Origin: Acanthochromis polyacanthus
Taxonomy: Eukaryota; Chordata; Actinopteri; Pomacentridae
Direction: 5' to 3'
Assembly: GCF_021347895.1 (NCBI RefSeq)
Contig: NC_067136.1
Span: 6,013,066 to 6,077,065, forward strand
DNA length: 64,000 nucleotides
How positions within the stretch are numbered: position 1 is the stretch's first letter; every line of letters starts with the position of its first letter. A model generated the notes under the pieces. It made no database searches. It saw only the letters and a list, made by a program, of their open reading frames with translations, and had not been told where the DNA came from. Positions 44,561 through 64,000 of the stretch are shown here, piece after piece. The position numbers and the translations under genes are program-made.

Positions 44561-45380
44561 TTTAGTCGATATTTCACATTTTTAACTTCCATCTCTAAAC
44601 ACGATATTATTTTTCTTTAGGATCATTTGAAACAAAACATCTTTATCTCTAGGACTGAAAGAGGTTTTTGATTTTCCAGCTGGAGAACAACAGCAGCGCT
44701 GAGCTGGTTTTTAATTACAGAGAGACGTTTGAAGTAGTTTCTGCTACTCACGTACTTCATTTCCTTGTCTGAGGACCTGAACAAAGCGGGCAGCCAGCAG
44801 AGCTTTTAGTTTACCGAATACATCGAGGACGACCACAAAAGAGCTCATGAGTTCCATTAAAACCCAACGAGAGCTGGAAAACAGATCTGTCAACACAACC
44901 AAATCTGAAAATGAATCTGTAACTCAAAGAGGAGAGCAACGGCACGTGCTCAATCACACTAGATTATACGATTTTATTCCGTTCAGGGTTGAAAAAACGT
45001 CAACGTCGAGAGATTTACTGGAAGATTCAAAAACATTCTGAGGAAGAAAAGCAGAAGTCGGCACAATCTGAGAGGACTAAATCTGAGAACTGCAGCAATT
45101 ATACTAAAAAAAAAAACTAAATAATGGAATTAATTATCAGCAACCAGAATGTTAGAATCAAGGACTTCAGTGTGATTCACATAAATAAAGACGTTTTCCG
45201 ACATTAACGGATCAAGAAAAGATTCACCAGACGACATGAGAAATTCCTAGTTTACAACCGTGAAATAAACTAAATTTGTTCGTCGTGTTTTTACAGCAGG
45301 AAGAGCTTCAGAAAGGATTTAATAATAATCTGGACCACCGGCCTTTTCTTAGAGGGTTGGTACAGGTTGATCTCATTAAA
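44561..45380. other. Spacer segment, no gene recognised
   Basis: Mixed-composition sequence without splice-linked homology or repeats. I searched it by eye for the missing upstream wdr55 exons and did not find WD-repeat motifs. Confidence 0.4.
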
Positions 45381-45394
45381 ATATCGATTTTTTT

Positions 45395-46215
45395 ACAGAA
45401 ACTGCAAGCGCGATTCTGAAGCTGTTGAAGCTCGATTACAAGCTAAACTGCAACTGCTCCAGCTCGATACCGGATTTCACTTTGCAGCTAAATTACGGCT
45501 TGATTGCAGCAAAGTGTGCTCGATTGCAGCTATTTGTAGGCTAAATTACGGCTTGATGCAGCTATCCTGCGGTTCACTTGCAGCTTAATTGCAGCTTGAT
45601 TGCAGTCATCTTGTAGCTCACTCACAGCTCTTGTAGCTAATTACGGCTCGATTGCAAGCTATATTGTAGCTAAATTACGGCTTGATTGCAGCTATCTGCG
45701 GCTCATCTTGTCGTTAAATTCAGCTTGATTGCAGTCATCTTGTACTCACTCAACAAGCTATCTTGTACAGCTAATACGGGCTCGATTGCAGCTATCTTGT
45801 AGCTAAATTACGGCTCGATGCAGCCATTCTTGTTAGCTAAATTCAGCGGCTCGATTGCAGGCTATCTTGTAGCTAAATTACGGCTTGATTTGCAGCTATC
45901 TTGTAGCTAAATTTACGGCTCGATTGCAGCTATCTTGTAGCTAAATACGGCTCGATTGCAGCTATCTTGTAGCTAAATTACGGCTTCGATTGCAGCCATC
46001 TTGTAGCTAAAACGGGCTCGATTGCAGCTATTCTTGTAGCTAAATTACGGTTGATGCAGCTATCTTGTCAGCTAAATTACGGTCGAGTTGCAGCTATTTG
46101 TTAGCTAAATTGACGTCCGGCTCGATGCGGTCATCTGTAGCTCACTTCAAGGCTATCTTGCACGCATCAATTGCTGGCATGATTGCGCATCTTGTAGTTA
46201 TTTTGCAGCTCTGGA
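45395..46215. repeat. 33-base minisatellite GCTCGATTGCAGCTATCTTGTAGCTAAATTACG
   Basis: About 25 copies of a unit running from GCTCGATTGCAGCTATCTTG through TAGCTAAATTACG. Copies from about 45600 onwards show many single-base insertions and deletions (TTGTTAGC, ACGGGCTCG, CATTCTTG) of the kind left by uncorrected long reads. Confidence 0.92.
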
Positions 46216-46439
46216 ATCCATCAGCTCCCTGTAGATTTTACCTGTTAAGGCAACTGAGAACTCTGAAGCTTAATCTAGAAAGTAGCTGAAGATAAAGTGT
46301 GAAGTTTTATGGCGTTATCCACTAGCAGTTTTCATGCATTTGTGACTTAAAGGCCAAAATTTCTCCACAGAAATTAAAGACAAGTTAGGGAGCACCATGA
46401 AAACCAGAAACTGCAAAAAATGAAAATTATATTAAATGC

Positions 46440-47160
46440 CAAAATTAGGATGTTTTAACCAAAAATGGGAAAAAAACAACAAGACAAACAAAAATGACAT
46501 AAAACAAGACACCAAACGACAAATTTGATTAAAAATTGACTAAACTGAGAGAACAAACAACAAAAACAAGACAAAATTGCAAAAAATACAACAAACCAGA
46601 AAAAGAGAACAAAAAACAAACACAAAAGACACAAACAGCATCAAAATTACAAAAATTATTAAAATATCAGAAAATAGACACACAAATGACCCAAATGGGC
46701 CCCACAAATGAATATAGGACACAGACACCAAAAACAAAACAAAATGACACAAATAAACAAGAAAAAGACAACCAGACAAAAGACACAAAATTATCAATAT
46801 ATATACAAACAACCAAAAAACAGAACAGTGGACACAAATGAAAACAGAAAGACGACAAAAGTTAAACCAAAACCAACAAAGTGAAAAAAAAGACCAAGAC
46901 AACGACACAAGTGGGACACAAAACAACAAAATATAGACACAAAATGACAAACCTGAGAAACGAAAACAAACAAAACTACACAAATGACAAAAACTACAAA
47001 ACCAGACAGAAAACAAGAAAAAGACACAAAAAGACAAAAAATTAAACTATCAAGAAGAATAGACACAGAAATGACCCAAATGTATTCTACAATATGAAAA
47101 ATATTGAGACACAAAACAACAAAAAAACAAGACCAAAGTTGACGAACAAATCACTTAAGA
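46440..47160. repeat. ACAAAATGACACAAA low-complexity tract
   Basis: A-rich degenerate array, inverse complement of the 18830-19930 sequence type. Open frames on both strands are artefacts. Confidence 0.8.
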
Positions 47161-47282
47161 TGTATTTAGTTGTAATATGCTAGAAAAATAAAAAAAGAAG
47201 CATTTAAATGTTGATAAAACTCATGATTTTTTCTTCGTTCTTCCTCACGAACAACATTGCTGATTATTGTTCACATCTAATA

Positions 47283-47307
47283 NNNNNNNNNNNNNNNNNN
47301 NNNNNNN
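47283..47307. other. Assembly gap (25 N)
   Basis: Twenty-five N bases at the left edge of the 47308-48340 minisatellite. A round number of this size is usually a placeholder, so the true missing length is unknown. Confidence 0.98.
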
Positions 47308-48340
47308 TCTGTAGATGGATAGATCTGGCAGTCTGTAGGACGGACTACATCCGCGGTCCAGTCTGTTAGAACGGATACACCGGTCAGTCTGTAGACGGAT
47401 ACACCGGATAGTTCTGTAGACGGGATACATCTGGTCAGTCTGTAGACGGATACATCCGGTCGAGGTCTTTCTGGGTACACCGGTGCGAAGATCTGGTTCA
47501 GTCTGTAGACGGATACATGGTCAGTCTGTAGACGGATACATCCGGTCAGTCTGTAGACGGATACATCCGGTCAGTCTGTAGACGGATACATCCGGTCAGT
47601 CTGTAGACGGATACATCTCGGTCAGTCTGTAGACGGATACATCTGGTCAGTCTGTAGACGGATACATCCGGTCGTCTGTAGACGGATACATCCGTCAGTC
47701 TGTAGATGGATAGATCTGGTCAGTCTGTGAGCCGGATCAGATCTGGTCAAGTCTGTAGATGGATAGATCGGTCAGTCTGTAGAACCGGATACATCCGGTC
47801 AGTCTGTAGACGGATACATCCGGTCAGTCTGTAAATGCATTAGATCTGGTCAGTCTGTAGAACAGATACATCCGGTCAGTCTGTAGATGGATACATCCGG
47901 TCAGTCTGTAAATGCATAGATCTGGTCAGTCTGTAGATGGATACATCCGGACAGTCTGTAGACGGATACATCCGGTCAGTCTGTAGACGGATACATCCGG
48001 TCAGTCTGTAGACGGATACAGCCGGTCAGCCTGTAGACGGATACAGCCGGTCAGCCTGTAGACGGATACAGCCGGTCAGTCTGTAGACGGATACAGCCGG
48101 TCAGCCTGTAGACGGATACAGCCGGTCAGTCTGTAGATGGATACATCCGGTCAATCTGTAGATGGATAGATCTGGTCAGTCTGTAGACGGATACATCCGG
48201 TCAGCCTGTAGACGGATACATCCGGTCAGCCTGTAGACGGATACAGCCGGTCAGTCTGTAGACGGATACAGCCGGTCAGCCTGTAGACGGATACATCCGG
48301 TCAGTCTGTAGATGGATACATCCGGTCAGTCTATAGACTA
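47308..48340. repeat. 25-base minisatellite GTCAGTCTGTAGACGGATACATCCG
   Basis: About 40 copies of a 25-base unit reading GTCAGTCTGTAGACGGATAC plus A(T/G)CCG. The right part (47940-48340) is regular. The part beside the gap (47308-47800) has many small insertions and deletions. Variants TACATCC, TACAGCC and TAGATCT occur in runs. Confidence 0.95.
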
Positions 48341-49170
48341 TATGTTAGTCACTGCCTCCAGAAGGGTCCCACAGCTGTGTTCATATATTAATATGTGTAA
48401 ATATATGTGTAGCATTAATAAACAAATAAATGAAACTTAAATATATGTCTAAATATATATAAACAAATGAATAAAACTGTTAAAATAAATCTCAATATAT
48501 ATATGTAGCATTATTAAACAAATAAATAAAACACATCTGATTGTAATAATAATGATTGAACTGTAACGTAAATATGTTTCTAATATAATGTCCATAAAAA
48601 TATTACATTAAATCAAATAAATTAATAAAACTCTAATTAGAAGTTTAATAATTTATGTAGCATTAATTAACTAATACTAAATCAGGTTCTACAATAAAGA
48701 AACAAACAAACCTGCTTAAAAAACAGTTGCATCTACATTTTATTTTGCATACATAAACAAACAAATAAAACATTTGTTTAAAATAATAATAATAATAATA
48801 ATAGAGGTAGTGTAACAAATACACTGAATTACATTTTAAATCAGATAAAAGTAAAATTAAACAAACTGCTGAAAAAAGTACAAAGAAATGATGAAAATGT
48901 AACAAAAATATTTCATTATATTAATCCGAATTGTATACATAGATTTTCCTTTAAATTAGAAAATAATAAATTTAGTCATCGTCTCCAATTTTAAAAAAGC
49001 TACCACTGTCCTTTAGTTTTCTTCATGCTTTATAAAAGGTTTGTTGTTTTATGTTGAAATGTGATTCGTAGTGACTTTAATGGAGATGACCTTCAGATTA
49101 AATAGAACCATGGTTCAGTCTTTGTCCAGGTTTATTAACGTCTTCTGTCCGTCTGTCCATCCTCCATCAG
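48341..49170. other. AT-rich sequence before the wdr55 exon
   Basis: AT-rich intron-like sequence with AATAAACAAATAAATG tracts and a short (AAT)n run near 48785-48802. No WDR55 exon recognised. Confidence 0.5.
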
Positions 49171-49510
49171 CGCCATCAACCTGCTTCCTAACCGGGTCAT
49201 CGGCTGCATCGGCCAGCACGTCGGCGAACCCATTGAGGAACTCGCCAAGTCCAGAGACTCACGCTTCCTGGTCAGCTGTGGACACGACCAGCTGATCAAG
49301 TTCTGGGACATCTCCAGTTTACCCAACGCCAAGGTCCAGGAGTACCGCAAGAGGAAGAGGAAGGACGGCCGGATGAAGTCGCTCACCAAGAAGGCGCTCG
49401 GAGACAACGACTTCTTTTCCGGACTGGTGGAGGAACCCGAGAAGAAGGAGGAGGATGAGGAGGAAGATGAGGAGGAGGAGGAGGAGGAAAGTGACAGCGA
49501 CAGCGATTGA
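49171..49510 (+). CDS. wdr55: WDR55 last exon (partial gene)
   Basis: C-terminal part of WD repeat-containing protein 55, a nucleolar beta-propeller needed for rRNA processing (family knowledge). The acceptor CCTCCATCAG at 49161-49170 opens in phase 2 as [21 protein letters not shown] final WD repeat follows ([20 protein letters not shown]), then a basic [12 protein letters not shown] stretch, [12 protein letters not shown] and an acidic Glu/Asp tail ending SDSDSD before TGA at 49508-49510. About 112 residues are encoded. The remaining roughly 280 residues and all 5' exons are not visible between here and the end of the cyclase gene at 40.2 kb, which contains only repeats and a gap. They are probably in the gap or misplaced. 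Alternatively this is a retained fragment of a damaged gene. Confidence 0.85.
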
Positions 49511-49813
49511 AACTCTGGTTCTTGTGACTTTAAAGACCTAAAACATCGCTGCTGTTTGGTCAAAGTGCCTCTAGTTGTCTGGACCATCAACATCGACGTG
49601 GAGGTCACTGAAGGTACCAACTCCTCAAAGTGTTGGACAAGAAACAAACCACCGCTGGAACCTTTGGAGTCAACAATGAGGAGGAATGTTCAGAAATATC
49701 CATGAATCCTGACTGTTGATGAGCTACATGGTGTTGGACTTCTGCCAATGGTGGAAAATGTTTTTTTTCGATAGAACTTGAATATTTAGCGTGTATTAAT
49801 GCTAAGGGGCAGA

Positions 49814-49819
49814 AATAAA
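49814..49819 (+). terminator. wdr55: Candidate wdr55 polyadenylation signal
   Basis: AATAAA about 300 bases after the wdr55 stop codon on the coding strand. Confidence 0.6.
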
Positions 49820-50499
49820 GACATTGTGGTGATATTTATAGCCTCTGACATCGATTTATTTGCTGAAAATGTGCTTCTTGTGCATTATTTAACTGATTAA
49901 AAGTGTTTATTTTTTTCCCAGTGCGGGCTGTCGGTGTAAAATGACTCAGAAAGATCCATATTGTTCGCCATGTTTTTAAGTTATGTAACAACAGCATATT
50001 TTTTAGCTTTGGTAGCCGTTGACAGTCATTTAAATTTCAAATATGTTGCCATATTTTTAGCTTTGGTAGCCGTTGACCTTCATTCATATTTCAGAACATA
50101 CTACTTTTGTTTGTCCTTAAAATGTTAAAGGGAAGGGAGAAAAAGTGCCACAAAAGTGTTGTTTTTACATTTCTTAACCAATACGAATCTAATCATTTTA
50201 TGCTGAAATGTTTTTGAAAACATTTTTGTTTTTTTTGACAGCCATTGATTCTCATTCATTTTCAGTTTATGTGAGTAGCTCTGACAGATCTGAAATAGTT
50301 TTTTGTTGTTGAATGAGAATATTGAACAAAAATATCATGCCATTATAAGTAAATATTTACAATTATGACACATTAATATTGACATTTTCATAAATATTTG
50401 GAAAATATTGCTTAAAACACTGTAGAATCTAAAATGTATTTAAAATGTAAATTATACTTTATCATTTTTCAAAACAAAGCCAGTTGATCGAGCGTCTCA
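49820..50499. other. Spacer between wdr55 and the PWWP gene
   Basis: AT-rich, with a short duplicated phrase ATTTTTTAGCTTTGGTAGCCGTTGAC near 49998 and 50055. No gene. Confidence 0.5.
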
Positions 50500-50704
50500 T
50501 TTTACAAGAGTTGGTACGGTCCGGACTCCCCCTTAGATTGGTACAGTTGAACTGTAGGCGGGAAAGAATTGAAGATCACGTGACGCGGCGGCCAACATGG
50601 CGGCGGAGAAGAGCCGTAGCTAAGTAACCAGAAGCCTCCTGCTGAGTGAAACAAGCACCGGAGAGTTTTTCTACGTTTTCAGAGGACCGACGTTAGGTTT
50701 CCCG
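50500..50704 (+). promoter_or_regulatory. Promoter and untranslated first exon of the PWWP gene
   Basis: A CpG-rich block with an E-box CACGTGAC (about 50578) and a YY1-type CCAACATGGCGGCGG element, as in many housekeeping promoters. The leader ends CCCG|GTAAGT at 50704 and splices to 53328, 35 bases before the main ATG. The ATG inside the YY1-type element starts a short upstream frame. Confidence 0.7.
50597..50623 (+). promoter_or_regulatory. Upstream open reading frame (8 codons plus stop)
   Basis: ATG at 50597 within the CCAACATGG context opens MAAEKSRS and stops at TAA 50621-50623, before the leader donor. If transcription starts upstream of it, it could damp translation of the main frame. 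Confidence 0.4.
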
Positions 50705-51684
50705 GTAAGTTTACATTAAATTCCCGGTTTCCTAAAATCGGACACTCGTGAGCATTTCCGTCGGAGCCGCCGCAGCCGGTTAGCATGTGTTAGCTTGAGC
50801 GGCTAGCAGCCTGTATTTGTAAACAATGAGTGAACACGCTGCTGAAAACGAAACTGCAGAGTTTCTGTGGACGATTTAGTCAAAGACACACGATGCTCCG
50901 CTTGTAGGTGGAGAAACTGAAGTGGAAAAAAGTGTTTAAGCTTTCAAGTTGAACATCTTACTCGAGATAACGTCCTGTCAAGTCAAGTCAGTCAAGAACA
51001 GACGTCGGAAACGATTAGAAACTGTAAGGCAGTTTAAGGACACAAGTTAGGCTCAATGTCCAACCTGCCAGAGGAATATACTGTGATTAGGTACTAAATC
51101 TTTTACTGTCACACACAGTAAACCTTGTGTCCAGAATAAATGCTGCTACTGTTTACACTTTACTGGACTACAGTGTTATGTAAACACCTGTGGACCATTT
51201 AAAGGTGTTTCTTCTGGATGTGTTTCATATCATGTTCCTGTTTACAAACGTGTAAAAATCGAAATCAACATGACTGTATTCTGTTGTATTTCTCTACTTC
51301 TCCCTACAGTCTGTTTCTGCGTAGTTCAAAGAATAGACTAGAATATGCTTTATTGTCATTATACAGTGTATAAAGAAATTGGAAAGCTTTTCCTTTTCAG
51401 TGCAAGAAAATCTTAAGAAATGGTGCAAAACAGTCTTTTAACAAATATACATTATAAATAACATCTTGTTCTCTGGTGATTTCCTGCCTAAAAAGAAAGA
51501 CAGAAAATCAAACCAACACAGCTACAGATTCTTTTATTTCAGCTTGGCGAGGTTTTTAGGTGTGCAACAGCTGTCCTCATCTGTCTTTCTATGCTAGTTG
51601 CTAGCTATGGGGCAATGGTTGCTATGGGGATGTTGGTTGCATTCATACGCTAGCAACGAGCATCCCCAGGCCAGTCACTAGTGT
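50705..51684. other. Leader intron, first part
   Basis: Mostly unremarkable. At 51345-51430, ATGCTTTATTGTCATTATACAGTG resembles a common teleost repeat tail. CTAGC-rich short repeats start near 51590. Confidence 0.45.
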
Positions 51685-52645
51685 CCCTATGCTAGCAACT
51701 AGGGCTGGATCCGAAATCTCCCGAATATCCGAATATTTGTTCGCTACGGCATTATCCAGATATTAATTTTGGTATCCGAGTATTCGCCCCCCCGCCCCCC
51801 CCACCCCCGCCGTCGGACATCACCGGGCAGAAAGAATATGCAGCGTTACTGTCTTCCCTCCGCCTTCGGCCCTCATCGCCTCATCTCGTCCTGTGATCAC
51901 ATAAACATATACACATATATCTATAACATATACACATGTCTATGTGATCACCCCCTCCTCCCCCCAGACGAAAATATTCAGAGCTCGTCTCTTCCCTGCG
52001 CCTTCGGCCCATTTTGGCTCGTCCCGCCGTGTTCTTCGGCTCATTTCGGCTCCTCCATTCGTGTTTGTAAACACCACCCGAATGGCTGGGTTGCTGCCGA
52101 CTCTGAAGCCACGCTTCACTTTGTTGCATAAACACAAGACAAGATGCTGAAGACCGCTGTTTGGGAATTCTTCAGTTTAACTAAAGACTAAACGAGGGCA
52201 AAATGTGGACCCGGGAGACCAGACGAACGGATCCGACTATTTGTGCCGTCTCCGCCGCCGCCGCTGTTTAATACATTAAAACGTTGGACCCAGAGAGCTG
52301 GTGGGCAAATACAGACCTATGGACATTCACTGCTGCCCGTATGTCATTCTTTTAAAAAATAATAAATAAAAATTGTTCTGTCTCTCCAAACTGAACTCTG
52401 TCACTAGCCTCGTTGTTGAATGGGGCGGTAATGCACCAAAGTGATGGATGCCAACCGTCATAAAACCAATGAAGAAGAAGAAGCCTCGCGAGAACTGCCG
52501 TATTCAGTTGCGTGGGTGCAGTTGTCGCAACATTAGAGCCCACAGTGAGAACAATCCATGTAGCGGAAGAAGCGATCGCGGGCATTATCTGCTTTTTTTC
52601 CATATACAACAACCTACCAGGCATTGAAAAGAGAATTTCTTATCA
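51685..52645. mobile_element. DNA-transposon-like insertion starting GGCTGGATCCGAA
   Basis: Lies within CTAG-rich intron sequence. The start GGGCTGGATCCGAAATCTCCC with ATATCCGAATATTTG is shared, inverted, with 23190-23280. A poly-C run (51786-51806) and a GC-rich interior set it apart. The right edge near 52640 (ATCATCCCTAG) is tentative and no transposase is seen. Confidence 0.45.
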
Positions 52646-52649
52646 ATTA

Positions 52650-53060
52650 TCATCCCTAGTCCTAAGGCTAGTCAGTCGCCTCTCTAGACTAGCAACTAGC
52701 ATCCCTAGGCTAGCAATTGGGATTGCTCTGCAAGTCACTAGCATTCCTAGGCTAGCCACCGTTGCACCAAGGCTATTCAGTGGAATCCCAAAGCTACCAG
52801 CAAGCATCAATAGACTAGTGGCTAGCTTCCAAAGTTTACTACATGACATCCCTAGACTCATCATTAACATCTTTAGGTAATCTTTATCATGCCTAGGTTA
52901 ATCATTAGCATCTTTGGGATAATCTTTAGCATCCCTAGGCTCATCATTAGCATCTTTAGGGTAATCTGTAGCGTCCCCAGGCTCGTCATCACAATCTTTA
53001 GCATCCCTACGCTAGTCATTAACATCTTTGGGATAATTTTTTGGGTCATTTTTTTATGTT
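52650..53060. repeat. CTAGCATCCCTAGGCTAG repeat block
   Basis: Degenerate copies of TAGCATCCCTAGGCTAGTCATT and TAGCATCTTTAGGGTAATCTT. The same family fills parts of later introns of this gene. Confidence 0.75.
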
Positions 53061-53353
53061 TTTTAAGTTAGATGTGCAACAGTTGTCACTGTCTGTTTTT
53101 TGTTTGTTTTTGTGTGTTTCTGCGCTTCCATCTTCGTCACATCTCTCGTGCTAAACAGACTACAGCTGAGGCTTCACCTGTACCTGGATGTGACAACAAC
53201 ACAAGGCGTAGCTGTTGGCAGCAATGCAGAGCATCAGTATTCAGTGTTTTAGGTCTTTAAAGGCCTCCTGAGTTGAAACAGCTGCTACAGGTTGACTCAC
53301 TTTAAAGTCTACGTGTTCTCTTTTCAGATTCCTGCTGTGCGATCGAGTCCTGA

Positions 53354-64000
<10,647 letters not shown>

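Noticed and set aside
47308..48340. 25-base repeats considered as CRISPR or centromeric satellite
   Set aside because: No spacers, and the array is about 1 kb. An ordinary minisatellite is the simplest reading.

Overview
The window is vertebrate nuclear DNA, most likely from a teleost fish. The evidence is intron-rich genes with GT-AG splice sites, nephronectin and receptor guanylate cyclase genes of vertebrate type, and fish-typical repeats (Tc1/mariner and hAT remnants, an L2-like LINE tail, dense minisatellites). There are no bacterial-style genes, rRNA, tRNA or CRISPR arrays that I can see. All exon models were read by eye from splice sites and reading phase, with no alignment tool.

Layout. 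(1) 1-2394: a minisatellite and AT-rich sequence downstream of the first gene. (2) 2395-21295, minus strand: a complete 13-exon nephronectin gene (npnt, 659 residues). Its 8-kb central intron is full of transposon remnants. (3) 21296-22556: head-to-head spacer. (4) 22557-40065, plus strand: a complete 23-exon receptor guanylate cyclase (856 residues). It has a full kinase-homology and cyclase core but a short cysteine-rich ectodomain in place of the usual ligand-binding ectodomain of about 450 residues. (5) 40066-49170: repeats, two minisatellites and a 25-N assembly gap. (6) 49171-49510: only the last exon of wdr55. (7) 50500-64000, plus strand: promoter, untranslated leader and most exons of a PWWP (HDGF/LEDGF-like) chromatin protein with a minisatellite-encoded charged tail. 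It runs off the window end.

The genes do not form a pathway. NPNT is an extracellular integrin ligand, the cyclase is a membrane receptor making cGMP, WDR55 is a nucleolar ribosome-biogenesis factor and the PWWP protein binds nucleosomes.

The most unusual themes are the ectodomain of the cyclase and repeated tandem duplication of exon-intron boundaries. The latter gives six extra acceptors before cyclase exon 3, a donor array after exon 12, a triplicated acceptor at exon 20 split by a transposon, and a duplicated donor boundary in npnt. A Tc1 transposase fragment has also grown into a minisatellite around cyclase exon 14.
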